A DNA stretch of 64,000 bases from Kutzneria kofuensis (GCF_014203355.1 NZ_JACHIR010000001.1:5954038-6018037); one strand, 5' to 3'; counted from the first letter of the stretch, positions 47,845-57,363 are shown. The notes: generated by a model from the sequence alone, not told the origin. Numbers and translations: made by a program.

Positions 47845-48589
47845 CAAGGACGAACTGCACGACTTCGACCTCGCCCTCCAGGCAGCGGTGGCCGATCGGC
47901 TCGACGTCGAGGGCTCGCTGAGGCGGGTCCACGAACGCGCCGCCTCGGCGACTCCCGCGGATGGCCGCATCCTCGTCGGCGTCGTCGAGCGGCACGCCTT
48001 GTACCGGAACGCGGTGGCCCGGGTGTTGGCCGAAACCTCCGATATCCGACCGGGGGTGGTGGCTGACACAGTCGAGCGGTTCGCGGCGGGTCACCAGCCA
48101 CCGGGCGGCGTCGTGCTGCTGAGTGGTGACGGTCTTCGGGCCGTGCAGAGCCTGCGCGAGTTGACCGGCTCCGGACACAAGGTGCTGGTCCTGGCGGCGA
48201 ATGTCATCCGTCGAGGTGTGGTCGACGCGCTGAGCGCCGGCGCGTACGGGTACATGTCCAAGGACGCGGACGCCGACGAAGTCCTGACGGCGATCCGGGC
48301 GATCGCCGACGGGGACACCTACATGTCGCCGTCGGCGCTGCATCTGGTGTACCCGCCCACGGAGTGGCATCCCGACACCGTGGCTGGCCTAACCGAGCGC
48401 GAGCACCGTGTGCTCTCGATGGTCGCGGCGGGACGTAGCGTGGCGGACATCGCGAAGACTCTTTCGACGAGCGTGGATGTCGTGCGCGATCAACTGGCCC
48501 GCGCCCGGGCGAAGGCGTGGCCTCACCCGGCCGACGCATCCACCGCACGCCCGGCCGTCGACGCCAGCGATCCCCGGGCCCGTGACTGA
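47834..48589 (+). CDS. LuxR-type regulator with degenerate receiver domain
   Basis: 251 residues. An N-terminal extension (1-42) DFDLALQAAVADRLDVEGSLRRV resembles short segments found in proteins encoded next to actinobacterial sigma factors. A receiver-like domain (about 45-165) has lost the acidic pair (VVERHA) and the phospho-Asp (VVLLSGDG) but keeps Lys in YMSKDA. C-terminal LuxR HTH about 180-235 (LTEREHRVLSMVAAGRSVADIAK). Coupled to the sigma gene; it may act as its partner by protein contact rather than by phosphorylation. Confidence 0.8.
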   Translation: MSDDKDELHDFDLALQAAVADRLDVEGSLRRVHERAASATPADGRILVGVVERHALYRNAVARVLAETSDIRPGVVADTVERFAAGHQPPGGVVLLSGDGLRAVQSLRELTGSGHKVLVLAANVIRRGVVDALSAGAYGYMSKDADADEVLTAIRAIADGDTYMSPSALHLVYPPTEWHPDTVAGLTEREHRVLSMVAAGRSVADIAKTLSTSVDVVRDQLARARAKAWPHPADASTARPAVDASDPRARD

Positions 48590-48868
48590 TCGAGGATCGT
48601 TGGCCGAGGCAGTCGCCCGCGAAGGAGAGTTCGGATCGACCTGGAACTCCTCCGCCAACCGCCAGCGGATCGCTCCGTCGGTGGCCGGCGGCGAGGGTCC
48701 CCGTTCTCGGGCATCGCCTTCACCTGTCGCATCGTCGACGACGCCGTGATCACGTTGTCGGCCGAGGACTCCGAGTACCGCTGGTTGGCCTGGGACGAGA
48801 TCCCGGACCTGGCCTTCACGGACGTGAGGGACGCGGTCCGGGATCTCGTCGGCGATGTCACTGCTTGA
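48586..48868 (+). pseudogene. Remnant of a Nudix hydrolase gene
   Basis: One frame from 48597 reads SLAEAVARE, matching the middle of a Nudix box, and a second frame (48704-48868) reads FSGIAFTCRIVDDAVITLSAEDSEYRWLAWDEIP-type sequence up to TGA, the normal C-terminal part of Nudix proteins. The frames differ and the catalytic REUxEExGU is incomplete, so the gene is broken by deletion and frameshift and lacks its 5' part. It follows the pseudo-receiver gene by overlap. Confidence 0.65.
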
Positions 48869-49628
48869 AGAACTCCGTGAGGGCGGCGGCGAGGGTCTCG
48901 GGCGGGAGATCGTGGAAGGCGCCGTCGCGTTGGACGTGGACGGCGTCGGGGATGAGGGAGGCGGCGGCCGCGGAGGCGGACTGCAGGAAGGGGGCGCTGC
49001 CGGTGCTGCTGATGACGAGGGTGGGAACGGGGATGCGGGAGAGGGAGGCGGGCGGGAGCGCGTCGCCCATGACGGCGTTGTCGTGGACGAGCGTGGGGGC
49101 GAGGGCGACCAGGTCGGGCCACATCGGGGAGGCTTTGAGCTGGTCGACGGCCTCGGGCGGCTGGCCGACGGCGTTGATCATGAAGTGGGCGACGACCTCG
49201 TCGTAGCGGCCGGCCTCGGTGAGGGACTCGAGGATGGGGCCGTAGGTGGGGTCGACGGGCGGGGCACCGGCGACACGGTAGGGCGGTTCCATGCCGGAGA
49301 GGCGCCGGACGGGCAGGCCGGCAGCGGCGGCGAGGAAGGCGAGGGCGGCGCCGGAGGACATGCCGTGCACGAAAGACGCGCCGACGGCGTCGACGACGGC
49401 GGCGAGGTCCTCGATCTCCCGCTCGACGGCGTAGGGCGGGGTGATGGTGCTGCCGCCACGCCCGCGCCGGTCGTAGGTGACGACCTCGAACTCGGCGGCG
49501 AGGGCCTGGGCATGCGCCCCGAAGGAGTGGCGGGTCATGAACGCCCCGCCGACGAGTGCCAGTACCGGCCCCTGCCCGATCCGCTCGTACGCGATCGAGG
49601 TGCCGTCCTTGGAAGTGACTGTCTCCAT
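48858..49628 (-). CDS. Alpha/beta hydrolase
   Basis: 256 residues from ATG 49628. Typical fold: oxyanion-hole region LALVGGAFMTRHSF, YDRRGRGGS, nucleophile Ser in HGMSSGAALA (about residue 98), and late PTLVISSTGSAPF and His in GAFHDLPPE. Substrate unknown. Its end overlaps the Nudix remnant. A LexA-like box lies 55 bases upstream of its start. Confidence 0.88.
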   Translation of the reverse strand: METVTSKDGTSIAYERIGQGPVLALVGGAFMTRHSFGAHAQALAAEFEVVTYDRRGRGGSTITPPYAVEREIEDLAAVVDAVGASFVHGMSSGAALAFLAAAAGLPVRRLSGMEPPYRVAGAPPVDPTYGPILESLTEAGRYDEVVAHFMINAVGQPPEAVDQLKASPMWPDLVALAPTLVHDNAVMGDALPPASLSRIPVPTLVISSTGSAPFLQSASAAAASLIPDAVHVQRDGAFHDLPPETLAAALTEFFKQ

Positions 49629-49682
49629 GCTCTTACGTCGAAGCTGAACGCCGGAATGCGACATCTCCGGTCCACGGTATTA

Positions 49683-49698
49683 TCGAACACCCGTTCTA
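49683..49698. promoter_or_regulatory. LexA (SOS) box candidate
   Basis: TCGAACACCCGTTCTA differs by one base from the actinobacterial SOS consensus TCGAAC-N4-GTTCGA. It lies between the divergent hydrolase and the gene at 49790; on the minus strand TAATAC (49683-49678) could be the -10 of the hydrolase. Confidence 0.45.
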
Positions 49699-49789
49699 AC
49701 GCAGCGTGTCGCGCGACCGGGTGTGGGGCCCGCCTGTGGCAGACTCCGCCCCTAGTCCGCGCCCGCCACGACGAGAGGAAACACCGGCC

Positions 49790-50398
49790 ATGGGCCAGAA
49801 GGTTGTGCGGTTCTCCGACCTGAGCGGCAAGATCGTCGAGGACGGCGAGCTGGTCAGGATCGTCGTCACCCAGCACCCCGCGCTGCAGGACGGCCCGGTC
49901 GAGATCGAGGCGGCCCCGGCCGAGCTGGCGGCCATCGACGACAAGGCCATCGACGTGGTCAGCTTCGAGGTGTTCGCCCCGGACGAGGAGCCGCGCACGG
50001 TGGTGATGCCGCTGGCCGAGTTCGACAAGCTGGCCACGGACGACCCGATGGACGTGGTGCTCAAGGCGGCCAAGAAGTCCTACGCCAAGCCGGCGCGGGC
50101 CAAGTCCACCGGCGAGCCCAAGGTCAACTACGGCAGCCTGGAGCACGCCGGCAAGCCGCACCGCGGCAAGGTCAACGACGCCGAGAAGCAGATCATCCGG
50201 GACCACTTCGACCAGGTGAACGAGCGGCTGGCCGCGGAGGGCCTGCGGGTGCTCGACCTGGCCGACGCCGAGATCGTGTCCCGGTACGGCCTGGAGGAGC
50301 TGGCGGCGGAGCGCGCGGGCGCCGTGAAGCCGGCCGAAGTGGCCGCCGTGACGCCGGCGGTGACCGCCACGGACGACGACGCGGTGAACGAGGAGTGA
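49790..50398 (+). CDS. Acidic hypothetical protein
   Basis: 202 residues, not recognised. No signal or membrane segment. The first 90 residues look like a compact beta-rich domain (VVRFSDLSGKIVEDGELVRIVVTQ), then a basic linker (KKSYAKPARAKSTGEP), then a helical charged segment (NDAEKQIIRDHFDQVNERLAAEGLRVLDLADAEIVSRYGL) and an acidic end. The linker-plus-helix arrangement is loosely like small nucleoid proteins such as Lsr2, but no certain match is seen. ATG 49790 follows GAGAGGAAA. Confidence 0.75.
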   Translation: MGQKVVRFSDLSGKIVEDGELVRIVVTQHPALQDGPVEIEAAPAELAAIDDKAIDVVSFEVFAPDEEPRTVVMPLAEFDKLATDDPMDVVLKAAKKSYAKPARAKSTGEPKVNYGSLEHAGKPHRGKVNDAEKQIIRDHFDQVNERLAAEGLRVLDLADAEIVSRYGLEELAAERAGAVKPAEVAAVTPAVTATDDDAVNEE

Positions 50399-50503
50399 TC
50401 AACCGGTGACCCTGCGCTGAAAATCCGGGGCCTTGCGACGGTTTCTAGGCGGTCGCCCAAACATTACTGCCGGGTAGTTCGGGATCGGTCCAGTGCGGCG
50501 GTC

Positions 50504-50509
50504 TAAGCT
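50504..50509 (+). promoter_or_regulatory. Putative -10 (TAAGCT) for pyk, leaderless
   Basis: TAAGCT ends 8 bases before the pyk GTG; the same hexamer precedes hisH. Confidence 0.4.
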
Positions 50510-50517
50510 GCTGGAAC

Positions 50518-51942
<1,425 letters not shown>

Positions 51943-51951
51943 GAGTTTCCA

Positions 51952-52899
51952 TTGACTGAAGCGGCTCGCGCCGCGGCCGCCGACCCCGGAGCCGCCCAGG
52001 CTCCGGGGTCGGTGCCGTTGACGCTCGACGGGGTGCCGCACGGGCAGCCGGTGCTCGACCGCCTGGTCGCGCTGCTGGACCTGGAGCGCATCGAGGAGAA
52101 CATCTTCCGCGGGGTCAGCCCGGCCGACTCCTCGGTCCGCGTGTTCGGCGGCCAGGTCGCCGGCCAGGCCCTCGTCGCCGCGGGGCGCACCGTGCCGGAG
52201 GAGCGCAAGGTGCACTCCCTGCACGCCTACTTCATCCGGCCGGGCGACCCGCGCGTTCCGATCGTCTACGAGGTCGACCGCATCCGCGACGGCCGCTCCT
52301 TCACGACCCGCCGGGTGGTGGCCGTCCAGCACGGCAAGGCGATCTTCTCGCTGTCGGCGTCGTTCCAGAAGATCGAGCCGGGCATGGACCACGCCGAGCC
52401 GATGCCGGACGTGCCGGACCCGGAGTCGCTGCCGACCTTCGGCGAGCGGGTGGCCCAGCTCGGCCCCGACGCCGTGAAGCTGGCCAACGACCGGCAGCGG
52501 CCGATCGACCTGCGCTACGTGGCCGACCCGCCGTGGATCACCCGGGAGAGCGGCCCGCACGAGGCGGTCAACCAGGTGTGGATGCGGGCCGACGGCAAGC
52601 TGCCCGACGACGACCTGCTGCACGTGTGCGTGCTGGCGTACGCGTCGGACATGACGCTGCTGGACTCGGTGCTGGCCCGGCACGGCGTGTACTGGGGCAC
52701 CGACAAGGTGCTCGGCGCCAGCCTGGACCACGCGATGTGGTTCCACCGCCCGTTCCGGGCCGACGAGTGGTTCCTGTACGACTGCACCTCGCCCAGCGCC
52801 TCCAACGCCCGGGGCCTGGCCACCGGCCGGTTCTTCACCCGCGACGGCAAGCTGGTCGCCACCGTCGTCCAGGAAGGCCTCCTGCGCGTCCTGCCGTGA
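51952..52899 (+). CDS. tesB: Acyl-CoA thioesterase II
   Basis: 315 residues. TTG start supported by TAGGAG, which includes the pyk stop, 6 bases upstream. Double hotdog fold: first half GGQVAGQALVAAGRTV, LHAYFIRPGDP, SFTTRRVVAVQHGKAIFSL; second half LHVCVLAYASDMTLLDSVL (catalytic Asp), SLDHAMWFHRPF and EGLLRV ending. Hydrolyses medium- to long-chain acyl-CoA. Cotranscribed with pyk. Confidence 0.95.
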   Translation: MTEAARAAAADPGAAQAPGSVPLTLDGVPHGQPVLDRLVALLDLERIEENIFRGVSPADSSVRVFGGQVAGQALVAAGRTVPEERKVHSLHAYFIRPGDPRVPIVYEVDRIRDGRSFTTRRVVAVQHGKAIFSLSASFQKIEPGMDHAEPMPDVPDPESLPTFGERVAQLGPDAVKLANDRQRPIDLRYVADPPWITRESGPHEAVNQVWMRADGKLPDDDLLHVCVLAYASDMTLLDSVLARHGVYWGTDKVLGASLDHAMWFHRPFRADEWFLYDCTSPSASNARGLATGRFFTRDGKLVATVVQEGLLRVLP

Positions 52900-53023
52900 A
52901 CCCCCGCGAGTCACGCTCTGGGACACCCTGAATGTAGGTTTCGGGCAGAAACGAGCCCCGAGGCTCAGTTCTGCCCGAAACCTACATTCGGTCTGCCTGA
53001 GAGCGTGACTCGCCGGGGGTTCA
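52897..53023. repeat. 127-bp nested inverted repeat bounded by the tesB and uppP stop codons
   Basis: Outer arms 52897-52919 and 53000-53023 are complementary except for one extra base; both begin with the TGA stop of their gene. Inside, 10-base spacers flank a perfect 21-bp pair (52930-52950 with 52969-52989), whose loop contains a further GAGCC-CCGA-GGCTC stem. It surely can act as a bidirectional terminator, but is far longer than needed. Confidence 0.85.
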
Positions 53024-54010
53024 GGCTGGGGTGCCGGCGATGAGGAAGTAGGCCAGCGAGCCGAGGCCCGCGACCATGCAGTAGATGGCGAACGGGTTGA
53101 GGGTCCGGGTTTCGAAGTACGAGGCCAGGAAGCGGGCCGAGACGTACGCCGCGAGGCCGGCGACGATGCTGCCGACCAGGGCCGGGCCGAGGGAGCCGTG
53201 CACCTCCGGCTTGAACAGCTCCGGCATCTTGATCACGCCGGCGCCGAGGATGACCGGGGTGGCCAGCAGGAAGGCGAAGCGGGCGGCGTCGTCGTGGCGC
53301 AGGCCCCGCATCAGGCCGGCGACGATGGTGATGCCGGAGCGGCTGATGCCGGGCAGCAGCGCCAGCGCCTGCGCGCCGCCGATCATCACCGCCTCCTTCC
53401 ACTGCAGCTTGGACAGCCGCCGCTCGGAGGCCTCGTCGGCGGTCAGCGGCTCGGCGGTGATGGCGTGCAGCGGGGCGGTGTCGCCGGAGGAGAACGCCGC
53501 GTTCGGGATGATCATCGTCTGGTCCGGGGACACCTGCTCCTCGGCGTCCTTGCGCCGGTGCTGCAGCCGTTCCACGGCGAACAGCACGAGGCCGTTCAAC
53601 GCCAGGAACAGCGCCGTCGGCACGGGTTTGCCGAGCACGTTGCGCACGAGGCTGTCCAGCGCGATGCCGGCGATGCCGACCGGGATCGTGCCGACCACCA
53701 GCAGCCAGCCCAGCCGCTGCTCGGCGTTGGAGATCTTGCGCGTGACGATGGACGTCCACAGGCCGCGGATGATGCGCACCCAGTCCCGCCAGTAGAACAC
53801 CACCAGCGCCAGCGCGGTCGCCACGTGCATGGCCACCAGGACCGCCAGGTACGGCGTCTCCTTGCCGCTCAGGCTCAGGTCCTTGGCCCACTGCCCGCCC
53901 GCCAGCGCCGGTAGCAGCACGCTGTGTCCCAGGCTGGAGACCGGGAAGAGCTCGCTCACCCCCTGGAGCAGCCCGACGGCGATGGCCTCGACGTAGCTCA
54001 GGTCCGACAT
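53021..54010 (-). CDS. uppP: Undecaprenyl-diphosphatase (BacA/UppP)
   Basis: 329 residues, about eight membrane helices. Recycles the lipid carrier of peptidoglycan synthesis by removing a phosphate from undecaprenyl diphosphate. Signatures: the glutamate-rich first motif LLQGVSELFPVSSLGH and the second LLPGISRSGITIV. A 60-residue polar loop in the middle (HRRKDAEEQVSPDQ...) is larger than in the E. coli enzyme. ATG 54010 with AAGG upstream; an in-frame TTG precedes it. Confidence 0.94.
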   Translation of the reverse strand: MSDLSYVEAIAVGLLQGVSELFPVSSLGHSVLLPALAGGQWAKDLSLSGKETPYLAVLVAMHVATALALVVFYWRDWVRIIRGLWTSIVTRKISNAEQRLGWLLVVGTIPVGIAGIALDSLVRNVLGKPVPTALFLALNGLVLFAVERLQHRRKDAEEQVSPDQTMIIPNAAFSSGDTAPLHAITAEPLTADEASERRLSKLQWKEAVMIGGAQALALLPGISRSGITIVAGLMRGLRHDDAARFAFLLATPVILGAGVIKMPELFKPEVHGSLGPALVGSIVAGLAAYVSARFLASYFETRTLNPFAIYCMVAGLGSLAYFLIAGTPA

Positions 54011-54123
54011 CAAATGCCTTCCGGGGGTGACTGCGGGGGTCCTGCGGCACGGTAGGCGGTGCCGTGGCGAGTTCGGTGAACCCTAGATGAACAAAGAGTG
54101 ATTCGGACCTACCGGGTTGCTCA

Positions 54124-54936
54124 TTACCCCTTCATTCCGACGCCGCCGTAGCCGGGCGGCAGCTTGGCCGGGACCTCCTGGTCGGCGTCCGGCCGCCACT
54201 GGTGCACCAGCACGACCCCGGGCTCCAGCAGGTCGAAGCCGGCGAAGAAGGACTCGATCTGCGGCCGGGTGCGCAGCACGACCGGGTTGGTGGTGTTCTG
54301 GTACACGGCCTTGAAGTCGGCCAGCATTCCGGTCCGGTTGTCCGGCTCCTCCTTGGCGCCGATGTGGGACAGCGCGAGGTGGCTGCCGGCCGGCACGGCG
54401 TCCCGGTAGGCCGCGACGATCTCGGCCGGCCGCGAGGAGTCCGGCACGAAGTGCAGCACCGACGCCATGATCAGGCCGACCGGCTCGGAGAAGTCGATCA
54501 GGCCGCGCACCTGGGGATGGGACAGCACGGCGTCGACGTCGCGCATGTCGGCCTGCACCACGGTGGCGAGGTGGTTGTGCCGCAGGATCGCGGAGCTGTG
54601 CGCTACCGCGACCGGGTCGATGTCCACGTACACCACGCGGGCGGTGGGGTCCCGGCGCTGCGCGACCTCGTGCACGTTCCCCACGGTGGGGATGCCCGAG
54701 CCGAGGTCGAGCAGCTGCCGGATACCGGAGTCGACGAGCAGCCGCACCGCGCGCCGCAGGAAGTCGCGGTTCCCCCTGGCCCCCTGGATCGTGTACGGCA
54801 TCGCGGCGATGGCCCGCTCCGCGGCGTCCCGGTCGACCTCGAAGTTGTGCGTGCCGCCCAGGTAGTAGTCGTACATCCGGGCGGGACTCGGCTTGCTGAC
54901 GTCCATGGTCGCCGGCACCCAGTCAGGCAGCTCCAT
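54124..54936 (-). CDS. SAM-dependent methyltransferase (DUF574 / Methyltransf_19 family)
   Basis: 270 residues. Family landmarks: SPARMYDYYLGGTHNFEVDR, NRDFLRRAVRLL, the SAM-binding LLDLGSGIPTVGNVHEVA, VVYVDIDPVAV, and LHFVPDSSRP. This actinobacteria-specific family is highly multiplied in streptomycetes and relatives; targets are mostly unknown. ATG 54936 is 8 bases from a TAGGGT hexamer. Downstream of the DUF2218 gene in the same direction. Confidence 0.9.
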   Translation of the reverse strand: MELPDWVPATMDVSKPSPARMYDYYLGGTHNFEVDRDAAERAIAAMPYTIQGARGNRDFLRRAVRLLVDSGIRQLLDLGSGIPTVGNVHEVAQRRDPTARVVYVDIDPVAVAHSSAILRHNHLATVVQADMRDVDAVLSHPQVRGLIDFSEPVGLIMASVLHFVPDSSRPAEIVAAYRDAVPAGSHLALSHIGAKEEPDNRTGMLADFKAVYQNTTNPVVLRTRPQIESFFAGFDLLEPGVVLVHQWRPDADQEVPAKLPPGYGGVGMKG

Positions 54937-54944
54937 GCCGGCGA

Positions 54945-54950
54945 ACCCTA
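54945..54950 (-). promoter_or_regulatory. Putative -10 (TAGGGT) for the methyltransferase gene
   Basis: Minus-strand TAGGGT ends 8 bases before the ATG, and lies 4 bases beyond the start-proximal side of the DUF2218 stop. Confidence 0.35.
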
Positions 54951-54953
54951 ATG

Positions 54954-55262
54954 TCAGGCGGCCTGGCCCGTCGAGGTCCAGGCCACCACCAGCTCGTCCT
55001 TGGCGCCGAATCGCACCAGGTGCCGCTCGACGACGTCGGCGAGGCGCGTGAGGGACTCGGCGTCGCCGGTGGTGCACGTGATGTGCAGGCCCTCGGGCCG
55101 GGTGCGCAGCAGGGCGGTGCCGAAGTCGAAGTACAGCTCGCCCTCGTGCTCGGTCCACACGGTCTGGATCTTGTGGCCGAAGTGCTTGCAGAGCTGCACC
55201 AGATAGCGTGACGGCCGGTCGGTCGCGACCAGCGCCTGCGTCGTGAATGATGAGCCTGTCAT
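54954..55262 (-). CDS. DUF2218 family protein
   Basis: 102 residues. Landmarks: DRPSRYLVQLCKHFGHKIQTVW, the FDFGTALLRTRPEGLHI strand pair, and the ending VVERHLVRFGAKDELVVAW, typical of DUF2218. Members are commonly found with iron or siderophore genes, but the function is unknown. ATG 55262 lies 6 bases after a TAACCT hexamer that is part of an iron-box-like sequence. Divergent from the MarR gene. Confidence 0.85.
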   Translation of the reverse strand: MTGSSFTTQALVATDRPSRYLVQLCKHFGHKIQTVWTEHEGELYFDFGTALLRTRPEGLHITCTTGDAESLTRLADVVERHLVRFGAKDELVVAWTSTGQAA

Positions 55263-55266
55263 ATAG

Positions 55267-55287
55267 TGAGGTTAGGTCAGTATTTTA
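55267..55287 (-). promoter_or_regulatory. Iron-box-like sequence over the DUF2218 -10
   Basis: Plus-strand AGGTTAGGTCAG (55269-55280) resembles the left half of the DtxR/IdeR/DmdR box TTAGGTTAGGCTAACCTAA. Its complement contains TAACCT, 6 bases before the DUF2218 ATG. The right half of the box is poor. Confidence 0.35.
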
Positions 55288-55309
55288 CGGCCGGCAACGG
55301 GAGGTTCAC

Positions 55310-55753
55310 GTGACCGACGCCACCAGCGCGCGGCTCGCGGACGCGTTCATGCACGTGGCCAAGCGCCTCCGCGGCCGCTGGATGCACCAGCTCGCGCCGC
55401 TCGGGCTCACCCCCGGCCAGGGCCGCGCGCTGGGCGTGATCGCCCGGGCCGGCGACGGCATCCGGATGGCCGACCTGGCCGGCCGGCTCGACATCGTGCC
55501 CCGCTCGGCCACCTCGGTCGTGGACGGGCTGGAGGACCAGGGCCTGGTGCTGCGCCGGCCCGATCCCGGCGACCGTCGCTCCATGCTCGTCACCCTCACC
55601 GAGGCCGGCCGGCTGCTCGTCAGCCGCATCGAGCAGGCCCAGCGCGGGGCCGCCGAGGAGATGTTCGGCACGCTGGAGCCGGCCGAACGCGATCAGCTGC
55701 TGGCAGTGCTGCTGCGGCTGAACGCGTGCGGGAAGCACCCGGGATCGATTTAG
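55310..55753 (+). CDS. MarR family transcriptional regulator
   Basis: 147 residues from GTG 55310 with GGAGG 5 bases upstream. Winged helix at about 35-100: GLTPGQGRALGVIARAGDGIRMADLAGRLDIVPRSATSVVDGLEDQGLV followed by the wing RRPDPGDRRSMLVTLTEAG. Divergent from DUF2218 gene across 47 bases, so it may control that gene and itself. Ligand unknown. Confidence 0.9.
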   Translation: MTDATSARLADAFMHVAKRLRGRWMHQLAPLGLTPGQGRALGVIARAGDGIRMADLAGRLDIVPRSATSVVDGLEDQGLVLRRPDPGDRRSMLVTLTEAGRLLVSRIEQAQRGAAEEMFGTLEPAERDQLLAVLLRLNACGKHPGSI

Positions 55754-55786
55754 CCATGTCGGCTGGAAGTTGAGCGCCCGGCCAGG

Positions 55787-55792
55787 CAGGCT
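55787..55792 (+). promoter_or_regulatory. Possible -10 (CAGGCT) for gnd
   Basis: CAGGCT ends 6 bases before the ATG; matches the leaderless pattern except for the first T. Confidence 0.3.
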
Positions 55793-55798
55793 GGGTGT

Positions 55799-57244
55799 AT
55801 GGCAACTGAACAGAAGGCTCGGATCGGCGTCACGGGCCTGGCCGTGATGGGGAGCAACCTGGCTCGCAACCTGGCTCGTCACGGTTTCCGGGTCGCCGTG
55901 CACAACAGGTCGTCGGCGCGCACCAAGGCGCTGGTCGAGCAGTACGGCTCCGAGGGCGAGTTCGTGCCGGCGGAGACGACCGCCGAGTTCGTGCAGTCCC
56001 TGCAGAAGCCGCGCCAGGTGATCATCATGGTCAAGGCGGGCGGCCCCACCGACGCCGTGATCGACGAGCTGGCCGAGCTCATGGAGCCCGGCGACATGAT
56101 CGTCGACGGCGGCAACGCCCACTTCGCGGACACCCGGCGCCGGGAGAAGGCGCTCAAGGAGCGCGGCCTGCACTTCGTCGGCACCGGCATCTCCGGCGGC
56201 GAGGAGGGCGCGCTCAACGGGCCGAGCATCATGCCCGGCGGCTCGGCGGAGTCCTACCAGCACCTCGGTCCCGTGCTGGAGGCCATCGCCGCGCAGGTCG
56301 ACGGCGTGCCGTGCTGCACGCACGTCGGCGAGGACGGCGCCGGTCACTTCGTGAAGATGGTGCACAACGGCATCGAGTACGCCGACATGCAGCTCATCGC
56401 CGAGGCGTACGACCTGCTCAGCAACGTCGCCGGCCTGACGCCGACGGAGATCGCCGAGGTCTTCCGCGGCTGGAACACCGGCGACCTCGAGTCGTACCTG
56501 GTGGAGATCACCGCCGAGGTGCTCGGGCACGTCGACGCCGCGACCGGCAAGCCGTTCGTGGAGATCGTCGCCGACCAGGCCGAGCAGAAGGGCACCGGCC
56601 GCTGGACCGTGCAGGAAGCCCTGGAGCTGGGCGTGCCGGTCACCGGCATCGCCGAGGCCGTGTTCGCCCGGTCGCTGTCCGGCCACGTCGGCCAGCGCGC
56701 CGCCGCGCAGAAGGTGCTGCCCGGCCCCGCCTCGAAGCCGTCGATCGCCGACCGCGAGGCGTTCGTCGAGGACGTCCGGCAGGCGCTGTACGCGTCCAAG
56801 GTCGTGGCCTACGCGCAGGGCTTCGACGAGATCCGCACCGCCGCCGACACCTACGGCTGGCAGATCGACCTCGGCTCGATGGCCACCATCTGGCGGGGCG
56901 GCTGCATCATCCGGGCGCGGTTCCTCAACCGGATCAAGGACGCGTACGACAAGGACGGCAACCTGCCGTCGCTGCTGGTGGACGAGTACTTCGCCGACGC
57001 GGTGATCAAGGCCCAGGAGTCGTGGCGGCGGGTTGTCGTCGCGGCCGCGAGCGCCGGCGTGCCCGCGCCGGGCTTCTCCTCGGCGCTGGCGTACTACGAC
57101 GCGCTGCGGGCCGAGCGCCTGCCGGCCGCGCTGATCCAGGGCCTGCGCGACTTCTTCGGCGCGCACACCTACCGGCGCGTCGACAAGGGCGAGGCCAGCT
57201 TCCACACCCTGTGGAGCGGCGACCGCACCGAGCAGGACGCCTGA
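55799..57244 (+). CDS. gnd: 6-phosphogluconate dehydrogenase, decarboxylating
   Basis: 481 residues, the long NADP+ form. Oxidises 6-phosphogluconate to ribulose 5-phosphate and CO2 in the pentose phosphate pathway. Landmarks: GVTGLAVMGSNLARN with NRSSART (NADP-type), IIVDGGNAHFADTRRR, the GTGISGGEEGALNGPSIMPGG motif, the catalytic Lys in GAGHFVKMVHNGIEY, and the C-terminal SSALAYYDALRAERLPAALIQ plus GAHTYRR. A hairpin follows. Confidence 0.97.
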   Translation: MATEQKARIGVTGLAVMGSNLARNLARHGFRVAVHNRSSARTKALVEQYGSEGEFVPAETTAEFVQSLQKPRQVIIMVKAGGPTDAVIDELAELMEPGDMIVDGGNAHFADTRRREKALKERGLHFVGTGISGGEEGALNGPSIMPGGSAESYQHLGPVLEAIAAQVDGVPCCTHVGEDGAGHFVKMVHNGIEYADMQLIAEAYDLLSNVAGLTPTEIAEVFRGWNTGDLESYLVEITAEVLGHVDAATGKPFVEIVADQAEQKGTGRWTVQEALELGVPVTGIAEAVFARSLSGHVGQRAAAQKVLPGPASKPSIADREAFVEDVRQALYASKVVAYAQGFDEIRTAADTYGWQIDLGSMATIWRGGCIIRARFLNRIKDAYDKDGNLPSLLVDEYFADAVIKAQESWRRVVVAAASAGVPAPGFSSALAYYDALRAERLPAALIQGLRDFFGAHTYRRVDKGEASFHTLWSGDRTEQDA

Positions 57245-57262
57245 GCAGACCGAATTGGTCCA

Positions 57263-57293
57263 CGGTCGGTGCGGCGCAACGCCGCGCCGACCG
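57263..57293 (+). terminator. Terminator hairpin after gnd
   Basis: A 13-bp stem (one T/G pair) with loop GCAAC, 57263-57275 with 57281-57293, followed by TTCGG. Confidence 0.6.
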
Positions 57294-57363
57294 TTCGGCC
57301 GGAAAACCGGTCACTTCGGTCCCCGTTTGCAACTTCTCGCGATTGCTGCTCGTCTTGGGCACC

